NCBI RefSeq assembly: GCF_000737515.1
Contig: NZ_CP006587.1
Location: 310,001-374,000, forward strand
DNA length: 64,000 bases
Direction: 5' to 3'
DNA from: Hymenobacter sp. APR13
Lineage (GTDB): Bacteria > Bacteroidota > Bacteroidia > Cytophagales > Hymenobacteraceae
Position numbers and translations under genes: made by a program. Of the stretch, positions 32,323-40,203 are shown piece by piece. The notes under the pieces were generated by a model. It was not told the DNA's origin. It made no database searches and saw nothing but the letters and a program-made list of their open reading frames with translations. Each line of letters begins with the position of its first letter. Within the stretch, counting starts at the first letter, position 1.

Positions 32323-34905
32323 TTATCCTTGGCCAAACACCGGCTCAATCCGGCCTTCCGGATTGATCTGCAGAATGGCTTCGTAGTTCTTGCCGCTTTT
32401 TGCGGACACAAACCCGCGGATGACGCCGGTTTTGCCTTTGCGCAGTAGCTGATTCATCTGGGTGTCGGTTAGGGTTTTGCCGCCCCACTCGAAGGGCACG
32501 CGGAACTGGCAGTCCTCGCGGAAGCGGGAGCAGCCCCAGGCGCTTTTGCCGCGCAGCATCTGGCCCAGGCGGCACACCGGGCACGGAATCTGGCCGGGGT
32601 CCTGGGCGGTGGTGGGCTTGCTTTCGGCGGCGCGCACCAGTTCCAGCGTGCGAGCCGGCGTGAGGCGGATGGCGGCGTCGAACTTCTGGCCCATATCGTC
32701 CACGAAGCCTTTCATCACCGGCGTGCGGCCCTTTTTCAGTAGCTCGCTCACCTGCTTGTCGGTAAGCTTCTTGCCCTCGAACTCGGTGGGCAGCCGGAAC
32801 TGGCAGCCTTCCTTCCAGCGCGAGCAGCCCAGCGCCGACTTGCCGCGCAACACGCGGCCGCTGCCGCAGGCCGGGCATGGCCCCAGCGCCCCTGGCACGG
32901 CCGGCGTGGCGGCGGCTTTCGGCGGACTGGCTTTGGCGGTGGCGCCGGCTTTCTGGCCGGTGAGGTCGGCCAGCTCGGGCTTGTGGATGCTGATGCCGCG
33001 GCCTGAGCCATCCTGCTTCACCTCGTGCACCATTTCGCGCACCAGCTGCTGCAGCTCGCCCAGAAACTGACTGGATTCCAGCTGGCCGCCTTCAATCTGG
33101 CGCAGCTTCCGCTCCCACTGCCCGGTCAGCTCCGCCGACTTCAGCGTGGGGTTACGGATCAACCCAATCAGTTCGACGCCAGTAGGCGTGGGCACAATTT
33201 TTTTCCGGTCGCGGCGGATGTAGCCGCGTTTGAACAGGGTTTCGATGATGGCGGCGCGGGTGGAGGGGCGGCCGATGCCGTTTTCCTTCATGGCCTGGCG
33301 CAGCTCCTCGTCGTCGACGTTGCGGCCGGCGGTTTCCATGCCGCGCAGCAGCATGGCCTCCGAGTACTCGCGCGGCGGCTGGGTCATTTTGGCGTCGAGG
33401 CGGGGCTTGTGCGGGCCGGTTTCGTCTTTCTGGAAGCTGGGCAGCACGGTGCTCACCACGTCGTCGTCGCCTTCGCCGGCCGCTTTCGGGGCCGAGGGCG
33501 CCTGCTGCTTCTCCGGGTCGCCGTACACCTCGCGCCAGCCGGGGCTGAGAATCTGGCGGCCCCGGACGCGGAACGTGCGCCCGGCCACGTCGGCCGTCAC
33601 GGTGGTGTTCGACACCTCACAATCCGGGTAAAACGCAGCCAGGAAGCGGCGCACGATGATGTCGTACACGCTGCTTTCGGTGCCGTGCAGGCTGTTGGCG
33701 CTGGCCCCGGTCGGGATGATGGCGTGGTGGTCGGTGACTTTGTTGTTGTTGAAAACCTTGGTGCTCTTGCGGATTTTGCCGGCCGCCAGCAGCGGCGCGG
33801 CCAGCGCGGCGTGCGCCCCGCCCAGCCCGCGCATGATGCCCGCAATTTTGGGGTACTGGTCGTCGGGAAGGAAGGTGGTGTCGACGCGCGGGTAGCTCAC
33901 CACTTTCTTCTCGTAGAGGCCCTGCACCGTCTTGAGCGTGTCTTCTGCTGAGAGGCCCAGCTGGTTGTTGCACTGCACCTGCAGCGCCGTCAGGTCGAAC
34001 AGCGCCGGCGGGCTCTCCAGCGCCTTCTTGATTTCCACGTTGGTCACCGTCAGCGGCTGGCCGGTCACCTGGGCGAGGGCGGCATCAGCCTCTTCCTGGG
34101 TCACGAAGTAGCCGCGGGCTTTCAGGCGGGCCTTTTCGTCGGGCTCGTCGTCGTCTTTGCCCTTCTTCACCACGGCCACGTGGCTGAACATGGTGCCGCG
34201 GTACTCGGTGCGCAGCACCCAGTACGGCTCGGGCCGGAAGTTCTGGATTTCGTGGTAACGGTCCACCAGCAGCGCCAGCGTGGGCGTCTGCACGCGGCCG
34301 ATGCTGAGCACCTGCCGCTGGCCGGGCGCGTACTTGAGCGTGAACAGGCGCGTGGCGTTCAGGCCCAGCAGCCAATCGCCGGCGGCGCGGCTTTTGCCGG
34401 CCTGGTAGAGGTTGTCGAACTCCGAGCCGTCGCGCAGGTTCTGGAAGCCTTGGCGGATAGCTTCTTCGGTGAGCGAGGAAATCCAGAGGCGCTTGAAGGG
34501 CTTGCGGTACTTGGCCTCCATCAGCACCCAGCGCTGAATAACTTCGCCTTCCTGGCCAGCGTCGCCGCAGTTTATCACCTCCTCGGCGTTGGCCAGCAGG
34601 TTCTTGATGACGTTGAACTGGCGCACTACACCGTCGTCGCGGCGCATGAGCTTGATGCCGAACCGCTCGGGCAGCATAGGCAGGTCGTGGATGCTCCAGC
34701 GCTTCCACTCGGGGCGGTAGTCCTCGGGCTCGCGTAGCTGGCAGAAGTGCCCAAACGTCCAGGTGACCTGGTAGCCGTTGCCCTCGTAGTAGCCGTCCAT
34801 GCGCCGGTCGGCGCCCAGCACGCTGGCAATTTCACGGGCCACGCTGGGCTTTTCGGCAATGCAGACTTTCAAATTCGCAGAGGTTGCTGATGATATGGAT
34901 TGCAC
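32323..34905 (-). CDS. topB: DNA topoisomerase III (type IA)
   Basis: 860 residues. The Toprim domain begins CIAEKPSVAREIASVLGADRR, with NCGDAGQEGEVIQRW containing the acidic residues. The catalytic tyrosine is Tyr338 in VVSYPRVDTTFLPDD. Also present: SIGRVQTPTLALLVDRY, TDHHAIIPTG, MLLRGMETAG and GIGRPSTRAAIIETLFKRGYI. The C-terminal 190 residues contain two similar units, each with a Cys-rich part (CPACGSGRVLRGKSALGCSR and CPVCRLGQMLRGKSAWGCSR) followed by FRLP/FRVP, LTDKQ/LTDTQ and KGFVDD/RGFVSA. They are probably DNA-binding zinc ribbons plus short alpha/beta modules. It unlinks DNA during replication and repair. ATG at 34905; a TTG at 34872 is an alternative. Confidence 0.95.
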   Translation of the reverse strand: MQSISSATSANLKVCIAEKPSVAREIASVLGADRRMDGYYEGNGYQVTWTFGHFCQLREPEDYRPEWKRWSIHDLPMLPERFGIKLMRRDDGVVRQFNVIKNLLANAEEVINCGDAGQEGEVIQRWVLMEAKYRKPFKRLWISSLTEEAIRQGFQNLRDGSEFDNLYQAGKSRAAGDWLLGLNATRLFTLKYAPGQRQVLSIGRVQTPTLALLVDRYHEIQNFRPEPYWVLRTEYRGTMFSHVAVVKKGKDDDEPDEKARLKARGYFVTQEEADAALAQVTGQPLTVTNVEIKKALESPPALFDLTALQVQCNNQLGLSAEDTLKTVQGLYEKKVVSYPRVDTTFLPDDQYPKIAGIMRGLGGAHAALAAPLLAAGKIRKSTKVFNNNKVTDHHAIIPTGASANSLHGTESSVYDIIVRRFLAAFYPDCEVSNTTVTADVAGRTFRVRGRQILSPGWREVYGDPEKQQAPSAPKAAGEGDDDVVSTVLPSFQKDETGPHKPRLDAKMTQPPREYSEAMLLRGMETAGRNVDDEELRQAMKENGIGRPSTRAAIIETLFKRGYIRRDRKKIVPTPTGVELIGLIRNPTLKSAELTGQWERKLRQIEGGQLESSQFLGELQQLVREMVHEVKQDGSGRGISIHKPELADLTGQKAGATAKASPPKAAATPAVPGALGPCPACGSGRVLRGKSALGCSRWKEGCQFRLPTEFEGKKLTDKQVSELLKKGRTPVMKGFVDDMGQKFDAAIRLTPARTLELVRAAESKPTTAQDPGQIPCPVCRLGQMLRGKSAWGCSRFREDCQFRVPFEWGGKTLTDTQMNQLLRKGKTGVIRGFVSAKSGKNYEAILQINPEGRIEPVFGQG

Positions 34906-34937
34906 GGCTGTTGGCGGTCCGTGCGGTGCTCAATCAA

Positions 34938-34945
34938 CAAAGATA
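34938..34945 (-). promoter_or_regulatory. -7 promoter box for topB
   Basis: CAAAGATA on the plus strand, TATCTTTG on the minus strand, matches TAnnTTTG exactly. It lies 32 bases upstream of the topB ATG, giving a short 5' leader and supporting that ATG. Confidence 0.65.
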
Positions 34946-35151
34946 CGCCGCAGAAAGGTCGGTTGCTGAGGCCTAAAACCACAAGGCAGCGGACTGCTCG
35001 TTTAGGCCTTCTATATGTCTGATGATTAAGTGTAATTTAAGACCAGAACGATTCACTTATTATCTCGCACCACCGTGCAACCCTACACCAGCCGGCCCGG
35101 TCATGCTCCTGAAAGTCACTTGCTATTTCCCACTCTTACTGTCCGGTTGTT

Positions 35152-36489
35152 ATGCGCACATCTTCCCTGCTGTTCTCTTTTTTACTTAGCGCGGCCAGCG
35201 CCAGCGCACAGTGGCAACCGGTAGCCAATCCAATCCCGCTTGGCACGGGACTTTTTGGGGCGAAGCTGGATGCTATAGATTCGCAAACTGCCTGGTTTGC
35301 CAACACGTTCTACTTTTTGCCGCCCTTCACAACTCAGTTCTCGCGCACAGTAAATGGAGGCCAGAGCTGGCAAAAGGTCGGGCCGGCCGCCCCCGCCACT
35401 GGCCGTCTAACAATGGGCGTGCTGGAAGCCTTTGATGCGCAACATGCCTGGGTGATAAACGAGCTGACCCAAACCGATGGCTCAAAAACCGCACAGCTGC
35501 ACTATACCGCCGACGGTGGCAGTACCTGGAGCGCCCGGCTACTGCCAGCCGTTACGGTGCGCATAGATATGCTTCGTTTTTTCAGTGCCACAGAAGGCAT
35601 ATTGCTTGATCGGGTAACCGGCGCGCTGTATCGCACCACTGACGCGGGACTGAGCTGGCAGCAGCAAAGGAGCTTTCCCAGCCTGCCAACCAACCAGCGC
35701 ATCTCTGGGCTGAACGCAGCGGAAGGCGTATTCTGGGTCACTATCTTCTCGGCGGCGCTCGACCCACTGGCCGTCTGGACCAGCCCGGACCAAGGCCTGA
35801 GCTGGCAGGTGAAGCCGCTGCCCGCAGGCATCCCACCTTATAGATCAGTGGTATTTCGGGATGCTCAGCACGCACTACTACCACCAGTCTACCAAGGTGG
35901 CCCCTGCTATGCTACAGCTGACGCGGGCTTGAGCTGGCAGCAGGTATCATCTCCACCTGTGGGCGCACGAACTGTCACGGCAGTACCAGGAAGCCGGGCC
36001 TACGTAATCGGCACAAACTACTATGATGGCATTGCCACTTCCGACAAGGGCTCTGCTATTACCTACGATGACGGCCAAACCTGGACCCAGCTGGACAACA
36101 CCAATAGTTACTATTCTATTCAGTTTACTTCCCCGACTTCCGGGTGGCATATATTATCTACTGTTGTGCCGGCGGCTGAAGATTTTTCGTACGAGGGCAT
36201 GGCCCGCTACACCGGTTTGCCATTGGCCACGCGCAGCAGCCGGCAATTAGCGGCAGTGGAGGCCTTTCCCAATCCCAGCACCACCGGCTTCGTAACGGTG
36301 AAGCTACCAGCCGGCAGCGGCCAGGTCCGGGGCGTGCGGGTGCTGGATGCGCTGGGCCGCGCGGTATACCAGGCCACGGCCCTTCCCGCCGACCAGCGCC
36401 TGGACCTGCGCCAGCCGGGCCCGGGCACTTACACGCTGGAAATCCAGACTGATGCTGGCACCCTGCGCCGGCAGTTGCTACTGCAGTAG
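35152..36489 (+). CDS. T9SS type A-sorted secreted protein with YCF48/BNR-like repeats
   Basis: 445 residues. Signal peptide (LLFSFLLSAASASAQ), then a propeller-like region with recurring TxDGGxxW motifs: RTVNGGQSWQKV, TADGGSTWSARL, TTDAGLSWQQQ, SPDQGLSWQVK, TADAGLSWQQVS and YDDGQTWTQL. This is the YCF48/BNR-type beta-propeller signature. The last 80 residues form a type A T9SS sorting domain (VEAFPNPSTTGFVTVKLP, VRVLDALGRAVYQA, LDLRQPGPGTYTLEIQTDAG), so the protein should be exported through the type IX system and anchored at or released from the cell surface. Ligand unknown. Confidence 0.88.
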   Translation: MRTSSLLFSFLLSAASASAQWQPVANPIPLGTGLFGAKLDAIDSQTAWFANTFYFLPPFTTQFSRTVNGGQSWQKVGPAAPATGRLTMGVLEAFDAQHAWVINELTQTDGSKTAQLHYTADGGSTWSARLLPAVTVRIDMLRFFSATEGILLDRVTGALYRTTDAGLSWQQQRSFPSLPTNQRISGLNAAEGVFWVTIFSAALDPLAVWTSPDQGLSWQVKPLPAGIPPYRSVVFRDAQHALLPPVYQGGPCYATADAGLSWQQVSSPPVGARTVTAVPGSRAYVIGTNYYDGIATSDKGSAITYDDGQTWTQLDNTNSYYSIQFTSPTSGWHILSTVVPAAEDFSYEGMARYTGLPLATRSSRQLAAVEAFPNPSTTGFVTVKLPAGSGQVRGVRVLDALGRAVYQATALPADQRLDLRQPGPGTYTLEIQTDAGTLRRQLLLQ

Positions 36490-36498
36490 TCTACCTTA

Positions 36499-36554
36499 CC
36501 GCAACGGCCCACCACCGCCCGGACGAGCATCCGGGTAGTGGTGGGCCGTTGCGG
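36499..36554. terminator. Bidirectional terminator between convergent genes
   Basis: 25-base arms at 36499-36523 and 36530-36554 (CCGCAACGGCCCACCAC... with its complement) have two mismatches and a six-base loop. Located between the T9SS protein gene and the SUMF1-type gene. Confidence 0.75.
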
Positions 36555-36569
36555 ATAGAATGCTACTAA

Positions 36570-37556
36570 CTACTCCACCCGCCGCACCATGCGCATGGTG
36601 GCCACGCAGCGGAAACCCAGCCAGCTCTGCGGCCCCTGGTAGCGCTGCTGCGACTCCAATGTCAAGCCCCGCATGGAGCTTTGGAACGAGCCGCCTTTCG
36701 CTATGCCTTTTGTAGCCGTCATTTCGGCGGCGTTGCCGATGATGTTGTAGAGGCCGAGGTAGTTGGTGGGGTTCACGTACACGTACTCCAGGCCCAGCTG
36801 GCCGGGCTTCGCCGGGCACTCAAACGCTTGGTTGGTTTCGGTCGTGTAATAGTTTTCGCGCAGGTTGTAGGGCAGCCTGTAGATGGCGCTGGCGGCCGGA
36901 ATCTGCAGCGCAACTAGGCAGGAGTCGAGGCCGGGCTCTTTGCGCGTAGCTACGGGCTTTGGCCGGGCTTTAGGGCTGGGCGGCACCAAGGCGGCCGGCG
37001 TGTGGCCGCTGCCGAGCGGGCCCGCGGCAGCCTGTCGCCACTCCGCCTCGGTGGGCAGGCGGTATTCTACCGTCACGTCGTAGCCGCGCAGCTCAGGGTG
37101 CTTCTTCTGAAATTCGGTGGAATGCAGCACTGATTCGTTTACGACCATGCTGCGCCATTTGCAGTACGCCAGTGCCTGCTCGTAGCCGATACCTACTACC
37201 GGATAGTACCGGAACCCCGGATAGCGGAAATAGATAATGGCCGTGGGGATGCCCGCCACGGCCGTGGGCGGCGCGGCAGTCAGAGCTGTCCAGACCGTAG
37301 AATCGGGCAGCTGACTGCGGTAGTACGTTTCCGAGGAATCGAGCCGAATATGCTGCAGATACTCCAGCCAATGAATGTTGGCCACCTCCGATTCGTCGAT
37401 AAACAGGTTTTCGGCCAGCCGGATGGTACCCGGGGGCTCTGGGGCCTGCGGGGCAGCCGCCCGGCCGGACTGGGCCGCTACGACCTGGCACCACAGGCTC
37501 AGGCAGAAAGCCAGCACAGAAGATTTTATCGATACACTATTCATTGGAGTAGACAT
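36570..37556 (-). CDS. Secreted SUMF1/FGE-type domain protein
   Basis: 328 residues starting at 37556 (MSTPMNSVSIKS; 37544 is an alternative). A signal peptide region (VLAFCLSLWCQVVAAQ) is followed by a compact FGE-sulfatase domain: FIDESEVANIHWLEYLQHI, YPVVGIGYEQALAYCKWR, YRLPTEAEWRQAAAG, LGLYNIIGNAAEMTAT, AKGGSF and WLGFRCV. This fold is used by formylglycine-generating enzymes and by the T9SS/gliding proteins GldJ and GldK. It is shorter than GldK, has no lipobox, and I cannot place the active-site cysteine pair of true FGE. The role is therefore uncertain: structural or enzyme-like in the periplasm. Confidence 0.8.
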   Translation of the reverse strand: MSTPMNSVSIKSSVLAFCLSLWCQVVAAQSGRAAAPQAPEPPGTIRLAENLFIDESEVANIHWLEYLQHIRLDSSETYYRSQLPDSTVWTALTAAPPTAVAGIPTAIIYFRYPGFRYYPVVGIGYEQALAYCKWRSMVVNESVLHSTEFQKKHPELRGYDVTVEYRLPTEAEWRQAAAGPLGSGHTPAALVPPSPKARPKPVATRKEPGLDSCLVALQIPAASAIYRLPYNLRENYYTTETNQAFECPAKPGQLGLEYVYVNPTNYLGLYNIIGNAAEMTATKGIAKGGSFQSSMRGLTLESQQRYQGPQSWLGFRCVATMRMVRRVE

Positions 37557-37708
37557 GCTAAATAGCCCAAAAACGAGGCTAAGCTGAGGATAACAGAGGA
37601 TTTTATACGACCTATATAGGCTGGCACACAAGGCTTTTGGCAGCAGCATACCCCCGAAGGTAAGCTCGGCTGCGTACGCTACCGGGTAGTGCTTTTTTTC
37701 TCTGATAT

Positions 37709-38137
37709 ATGTGGGTAGTTTTTTCGTTGCTGGCGGCGTTGTCTGCGGCGGTGGTGGTTACGCTTTCCAAGGTAGGCGTCAAGAACATTGAGTCCAGCGT
37801 GGCCTTTGCCATCCAGTCGGTGCTGATTGTGGGTGTGGCATGGGGTGTGGTAGCGTGGCAGGGCCACCTCCCACAAGTGGCGCAGATTGACCGCCGCACC
37901 TGGCTGTTTCTGATTGCGGCGGGCATTATCACCTGTGCCTCGTCGCTGTTCTCGTTTCAGGCTCTGAAGATGGGGCAGGCCTCGCGCACCTCGTCGTTCG
38001 ACAAAATCTCGCTGGTGTTTTCCATCCTGCTGGCCGTGTTTTTCCTGAAGGAGAAAGTAACGTGGCAGGTTATTCTGGGCGCTGCCTTCATGGCCGGCGG
38101 CGCCATCCTGATAGCCTTCACCAAGCCCGCCGAGTAA
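37709..38137 (+). CDS. EamA-family transporter, single-domain
   Basis: 142 residues with about five membrane helices. It is one EamA (drug/metabolite transporter) unit of the short kind: VGVKNIESSVAFAIQSVLI, FLIAAGIITCASSLFSFQALKMGQASRTSSFDKISLVF, FFLKEKVTWQVILGAAFMAGGAILIA. Single-unit members work as dimers; the substrate is unknown. Divergent from the SUMF1-type gene, so 37557-37708 should hold promoters for both, though no clear box was seen. The stop abuts a palindromic repeat. Confidence 0.85.
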   Translation: MWVVFSLLAALSAAVVVTLSKVGVKNIESSVAFAIQSVLIVGVAWGVVAWQGHLPQVAQIDRRTWLFLIAAGIITCASSLFSFQALKMGQASRTSSFDKISLVFSILLAVFFLKEKVTWQVILGAAFMAGGAILIAFTKPAE

Positions 38138-38209
38138 GTGGTGGGTTGGTGGAGTGGTGGGTTGTCCAAATATCAACCCGCCAACCCACCACTCCACCAA
38201 CCCACTACT
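38137..38209. repeat. Repeat family F: GTGGTGGGTTGGTGGAGTGG palindrome
   Basis: Arms at 38137-38164 and 38182-38209 (28 bases) pair with one mismatch. Extra partly matching units fill the spacer and the following bases. It begins at the last base of the EamA stop codon and ends 12 bases before the next gene's stop, between convergent genes. Similar in style to the element read in frame in the ketosynthase. Confidence 0.75.
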
Positions 38210-38221
38210 CCACTAACCCGG

Positions 38222-39169
38222 CTACTCCACCGTCAGGACAATTTTGCCGGGCGCGCCGCCTTTTTCGCTCAGGCGGTGGGCATCAGCCAGGTCTTGCAGG
38301 GCGAAGGTTTTGTAGATGATGGGCTTGATGGTGCCCGCCTGCAGCCAAGCTGAAATCAGGGCCAGATCGGGGCCGCTGGTTTTGGCCAGGAACATGGATT
38401 GGCTTTTGTCGGAAAAGGCGGTGGCCAGCGCGCCCTTCACGAGGGCCGCCGGGTCGGGCATGGTGGTGACGTAGCGGCCCAGGCGGCGCAGGGCGGCTTT
38501 GCTAGCGCTGAAGCTGCTCTTGCCGGCCGCGTCGAACACTAGGTCGTAGCGGCTGTGGTCGGTGGTGAAATCGTGCTCTTTGTGGTTGAGCACCCGGTCG
38601 GCGCCGAGCGTGCGCACCAGCTCCTGGTTGTCGGGGCCGCACACGCCCGTGATTTCGCCGGCGCCCAGCGCCCGGGCAATCTGCACCGCAAACGAGCCCA
38701 CGCCGCCCGAAGCGCCGTTGATGAGCACCCGGTCGCCGGAGAGCAGACGACCGTGGTGGAAGAGACCCTGCAGCGCCGTGAGGGCCGCCAGCGGCACTGC
38801 CCCGGCCTGCTCCATACTCAACTGCTGCGGTACAAACGCGGCGTTGCTTTCCGCCAGCACGGCATACTCGGCGGCCGCCCCGCCTACGCCATCGGCCGCC
38901 ATGCCATACACCTTATCCCCGACGCGGAAACGCGTGACGTTGTCGCCGATGGCGGCTACTTCGCCGGCCACGTCGCGGCCCGGAATCTTCGGAAACGTGT
39001 GGCCCGTGAGCAGCTTCAGCTCGCCCTGCCGCACCTTCCAGTCGATGGGGTTGACGCTGCTGGCTCGCACACGCACCAGAATCTGGTCGGCTTTGGGCGT
39101 AGGGGTAGGCTGCTCGCCGTAGCGAAGCACATCGGCAGAGCCGTATTGGGTGTAGTAGGCAGCTTGCAT
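38222..39169 (-). CDS. Zinc-independent quinone reductase-like MDR dehydrogenase
   Basis: 315 residues of the medium-chain dehydrogenase/reductase superfamily. N-terminal GroES-like part: MQAAYYTQYGSADVLRYGE, VRVRASSVNPIDWKVRQG, IPGRDVAGEVAAIG and GDKVYGMAAD. The NADPH-binding loop is ASGGVGSFAVQIARALGA, followed by GADRVLNHKEHDF. The catalytic zinc ligands are missing, as in quinone oxidoreductases and enoyl reductases, so an NADPH:quinone-type or enone reductase activity is likely. The start at 39169 fits the family; the longer upstream frame is Cys/His-rich and not family-like. Confidence 0.9.
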   Translation of the reverse strand: MQAAYYTQYGSADVLRYGEQPTPTPKADQILVRVRASSVNPIDWKVRQGELKLLTGHTFPKIPGRDVAGEVAAIGDNVTRFRVGDKVYGMAADGVGGAAAEYAVLAESNAAFVPQQLSMEQAGAVPLAALTALQGLFHHGRLLSGDRVLINGASGGVGSFAVQIARALGAGEITGVCGPDNQELVRTLGADRVLNHKEHDFTTDHSRYDLVFDAAGKSSFSASKAALRRLGRYVTTMPDPAALVKGALATAFSDKSQSMFLAKTSGPDLALISAWLQAGTIKPIIYKTFALQDLADAHRLSEKGGAPGKIVLTVE

Positions 39170-39264
39170 GGTGACCGGAGCTAAAGAAACAGGGTGTAGC
39201 CCGCCTACGCAGCAATGGGGGTGGCAGGTTCGCAAAGGCCGAAATCAGCGGGCCGTAACCCACA

Positions 39265-39297
39265 AAAAAACCGCCGTAGCCAAGGGCTACGGCGGTT
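39265..39297 (-). terminator. Terminator for the carbonic anhydrase gene
   Basis: AACCGCCGTAGCC (39269-39281) pairs with GGCTACGGCGGTT (39285-39297), loop AAG. On the minus strand the stem is followed by a seven-base T-run (plus-strand A at 39264-39270). Confidence 0.85.
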
Positions 39298-39346
39298 CCA
39301 ACCACACTTAACTACGTAACTTGCCCGAGGGCAAGACTGGGAGCCA

Positions 39347-40114
39347 TTAGCTGGCTTTTTGCAGGTGAGGACCTTTTTCCTCTTTCTTGTCTTTTCTGGT
39401 TTTTTGCGGCTCGTCCAGCAGCTGGCCTTTGTCGGCTCGGGGGTTGAAGCCGGGCTGGCTCTCCAGCACTTCCTCGGCGTGCTTCATGGCCTCGGTGCCG
39501 TAGATGTGCTGCAGCTCGCCAATGCCGTTATCCTCCACTTCCAGATTTTTGAGCAGCCCTTCCTTGATGTCATAAACCAAGCCGTGCAGGCGCGGCGGCT
39601 TACTGGTTTTGCGGGCGTTCTGGATGATGTTGGTTTTGGCCAGGTTGCGCACCTGCTCGATTACGTTCAGCTCCACGAGGCGGCGCAGGCGCTGCCCTTC
39701 GTCTTTGATGCGCAAAAACTCCATTTCATGCATCCGGATAACGTCCCGAATGTTGGTCAGCCAGTTGTCGATGAGGCCGTACTGCTTGTTGGCCGCCGCC
39801 GCCGCCACACCGCCGCAGCCGTAGTGGCCTACCACCAGAATGTCCTCGACGCCCAGCACTTCCACGGCGTATTGCAGCACCGACAGCATATTCAGATCGG
39901 TGTGCACTACCATGTTGGCAATATTGCGGTGCACGAACATCTCGCCCGGGCCGGTACCGGTGATGGCCGAGGCCGGCACCCGCGAATCGGAGCAGCCGAT
40001 GAACAGATATTTGGGCTTCTGGCCGTCGGCAAGATTGTTGAAGAAATCCGGGTCGGCGGCTTTCATTTCGGCTACCCACGCGCGGTTGTTGTCTAGTATC
40101 TTGTCAATGCTCAT
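39347..40114 (-). CDS. Beta-class carbonic anhydrase
   Basis: 255 residues; interconverts CO2 and bicarbonate in the cytoplasm. Zinc ligands Cys41, His97 and Cys100 and catalytic Asp43 are visible in GCSDSRVPAS and VVGHYGCGGV. It carries a Lys/Glu-rich C-terminal extension (DEPQKTRKDKKEEKGPHLQ) beyond the usual roughly 210-220 residues. It follows a SulP-family transporter by about 90 bases on the same strand; SulP plus carbonic anhydrase is a recurrent pairing, consistent with bicarbonate transport linked to hydration. Own terminator downstream. Confidence 0.95.
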   Translation of the reverse strand: MSIDKILDNNRAWVAEMKAADPDFFNNLADGQKPKYLFIGCSDSRVPASAITGTGPGEMFVHRNIANMVVHTDLNMLSVLQYAVEVLGVEDILVVGHYGCGGVAAAAANKQYGLIDNWLTNIRDVIRMHEMEFLRIKDEGQRLRRLVELNVIEQVRNLAKTNIIQNARKTSKPPRLHGLVYDIKEGLLKNLEVEDNGIGELQHIYGTEAMKHAEEVLESQPGFNPRADKGQLLDEPQKTRKDKKEEKGPHLQKAS

Positions 40115-40203
40115 GAGAAAGGGATTCAGGGAGTTGGCAAGCGGGCTACGGAGGCAGTGGTTGTGCCCGAAGGCCTGAAGAGATGGTCGTGGTAGAAAGC
40201 TCG

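Noticed and set aside
31377-32411. Longer version of the secreted hypothetical gene starting at 32411
   Set aside because: It would overlap topB by about 90 bases and puts a cationic stretch before the evident signal peptide; the ATG at 32312 fits better.
37709-38137. Truncated EamA transporter considered as a pseudogene
   Set aside because: Single-unit EamA proteins of about 140 residues are a normal class and the frame is intact with a proper start and stop.
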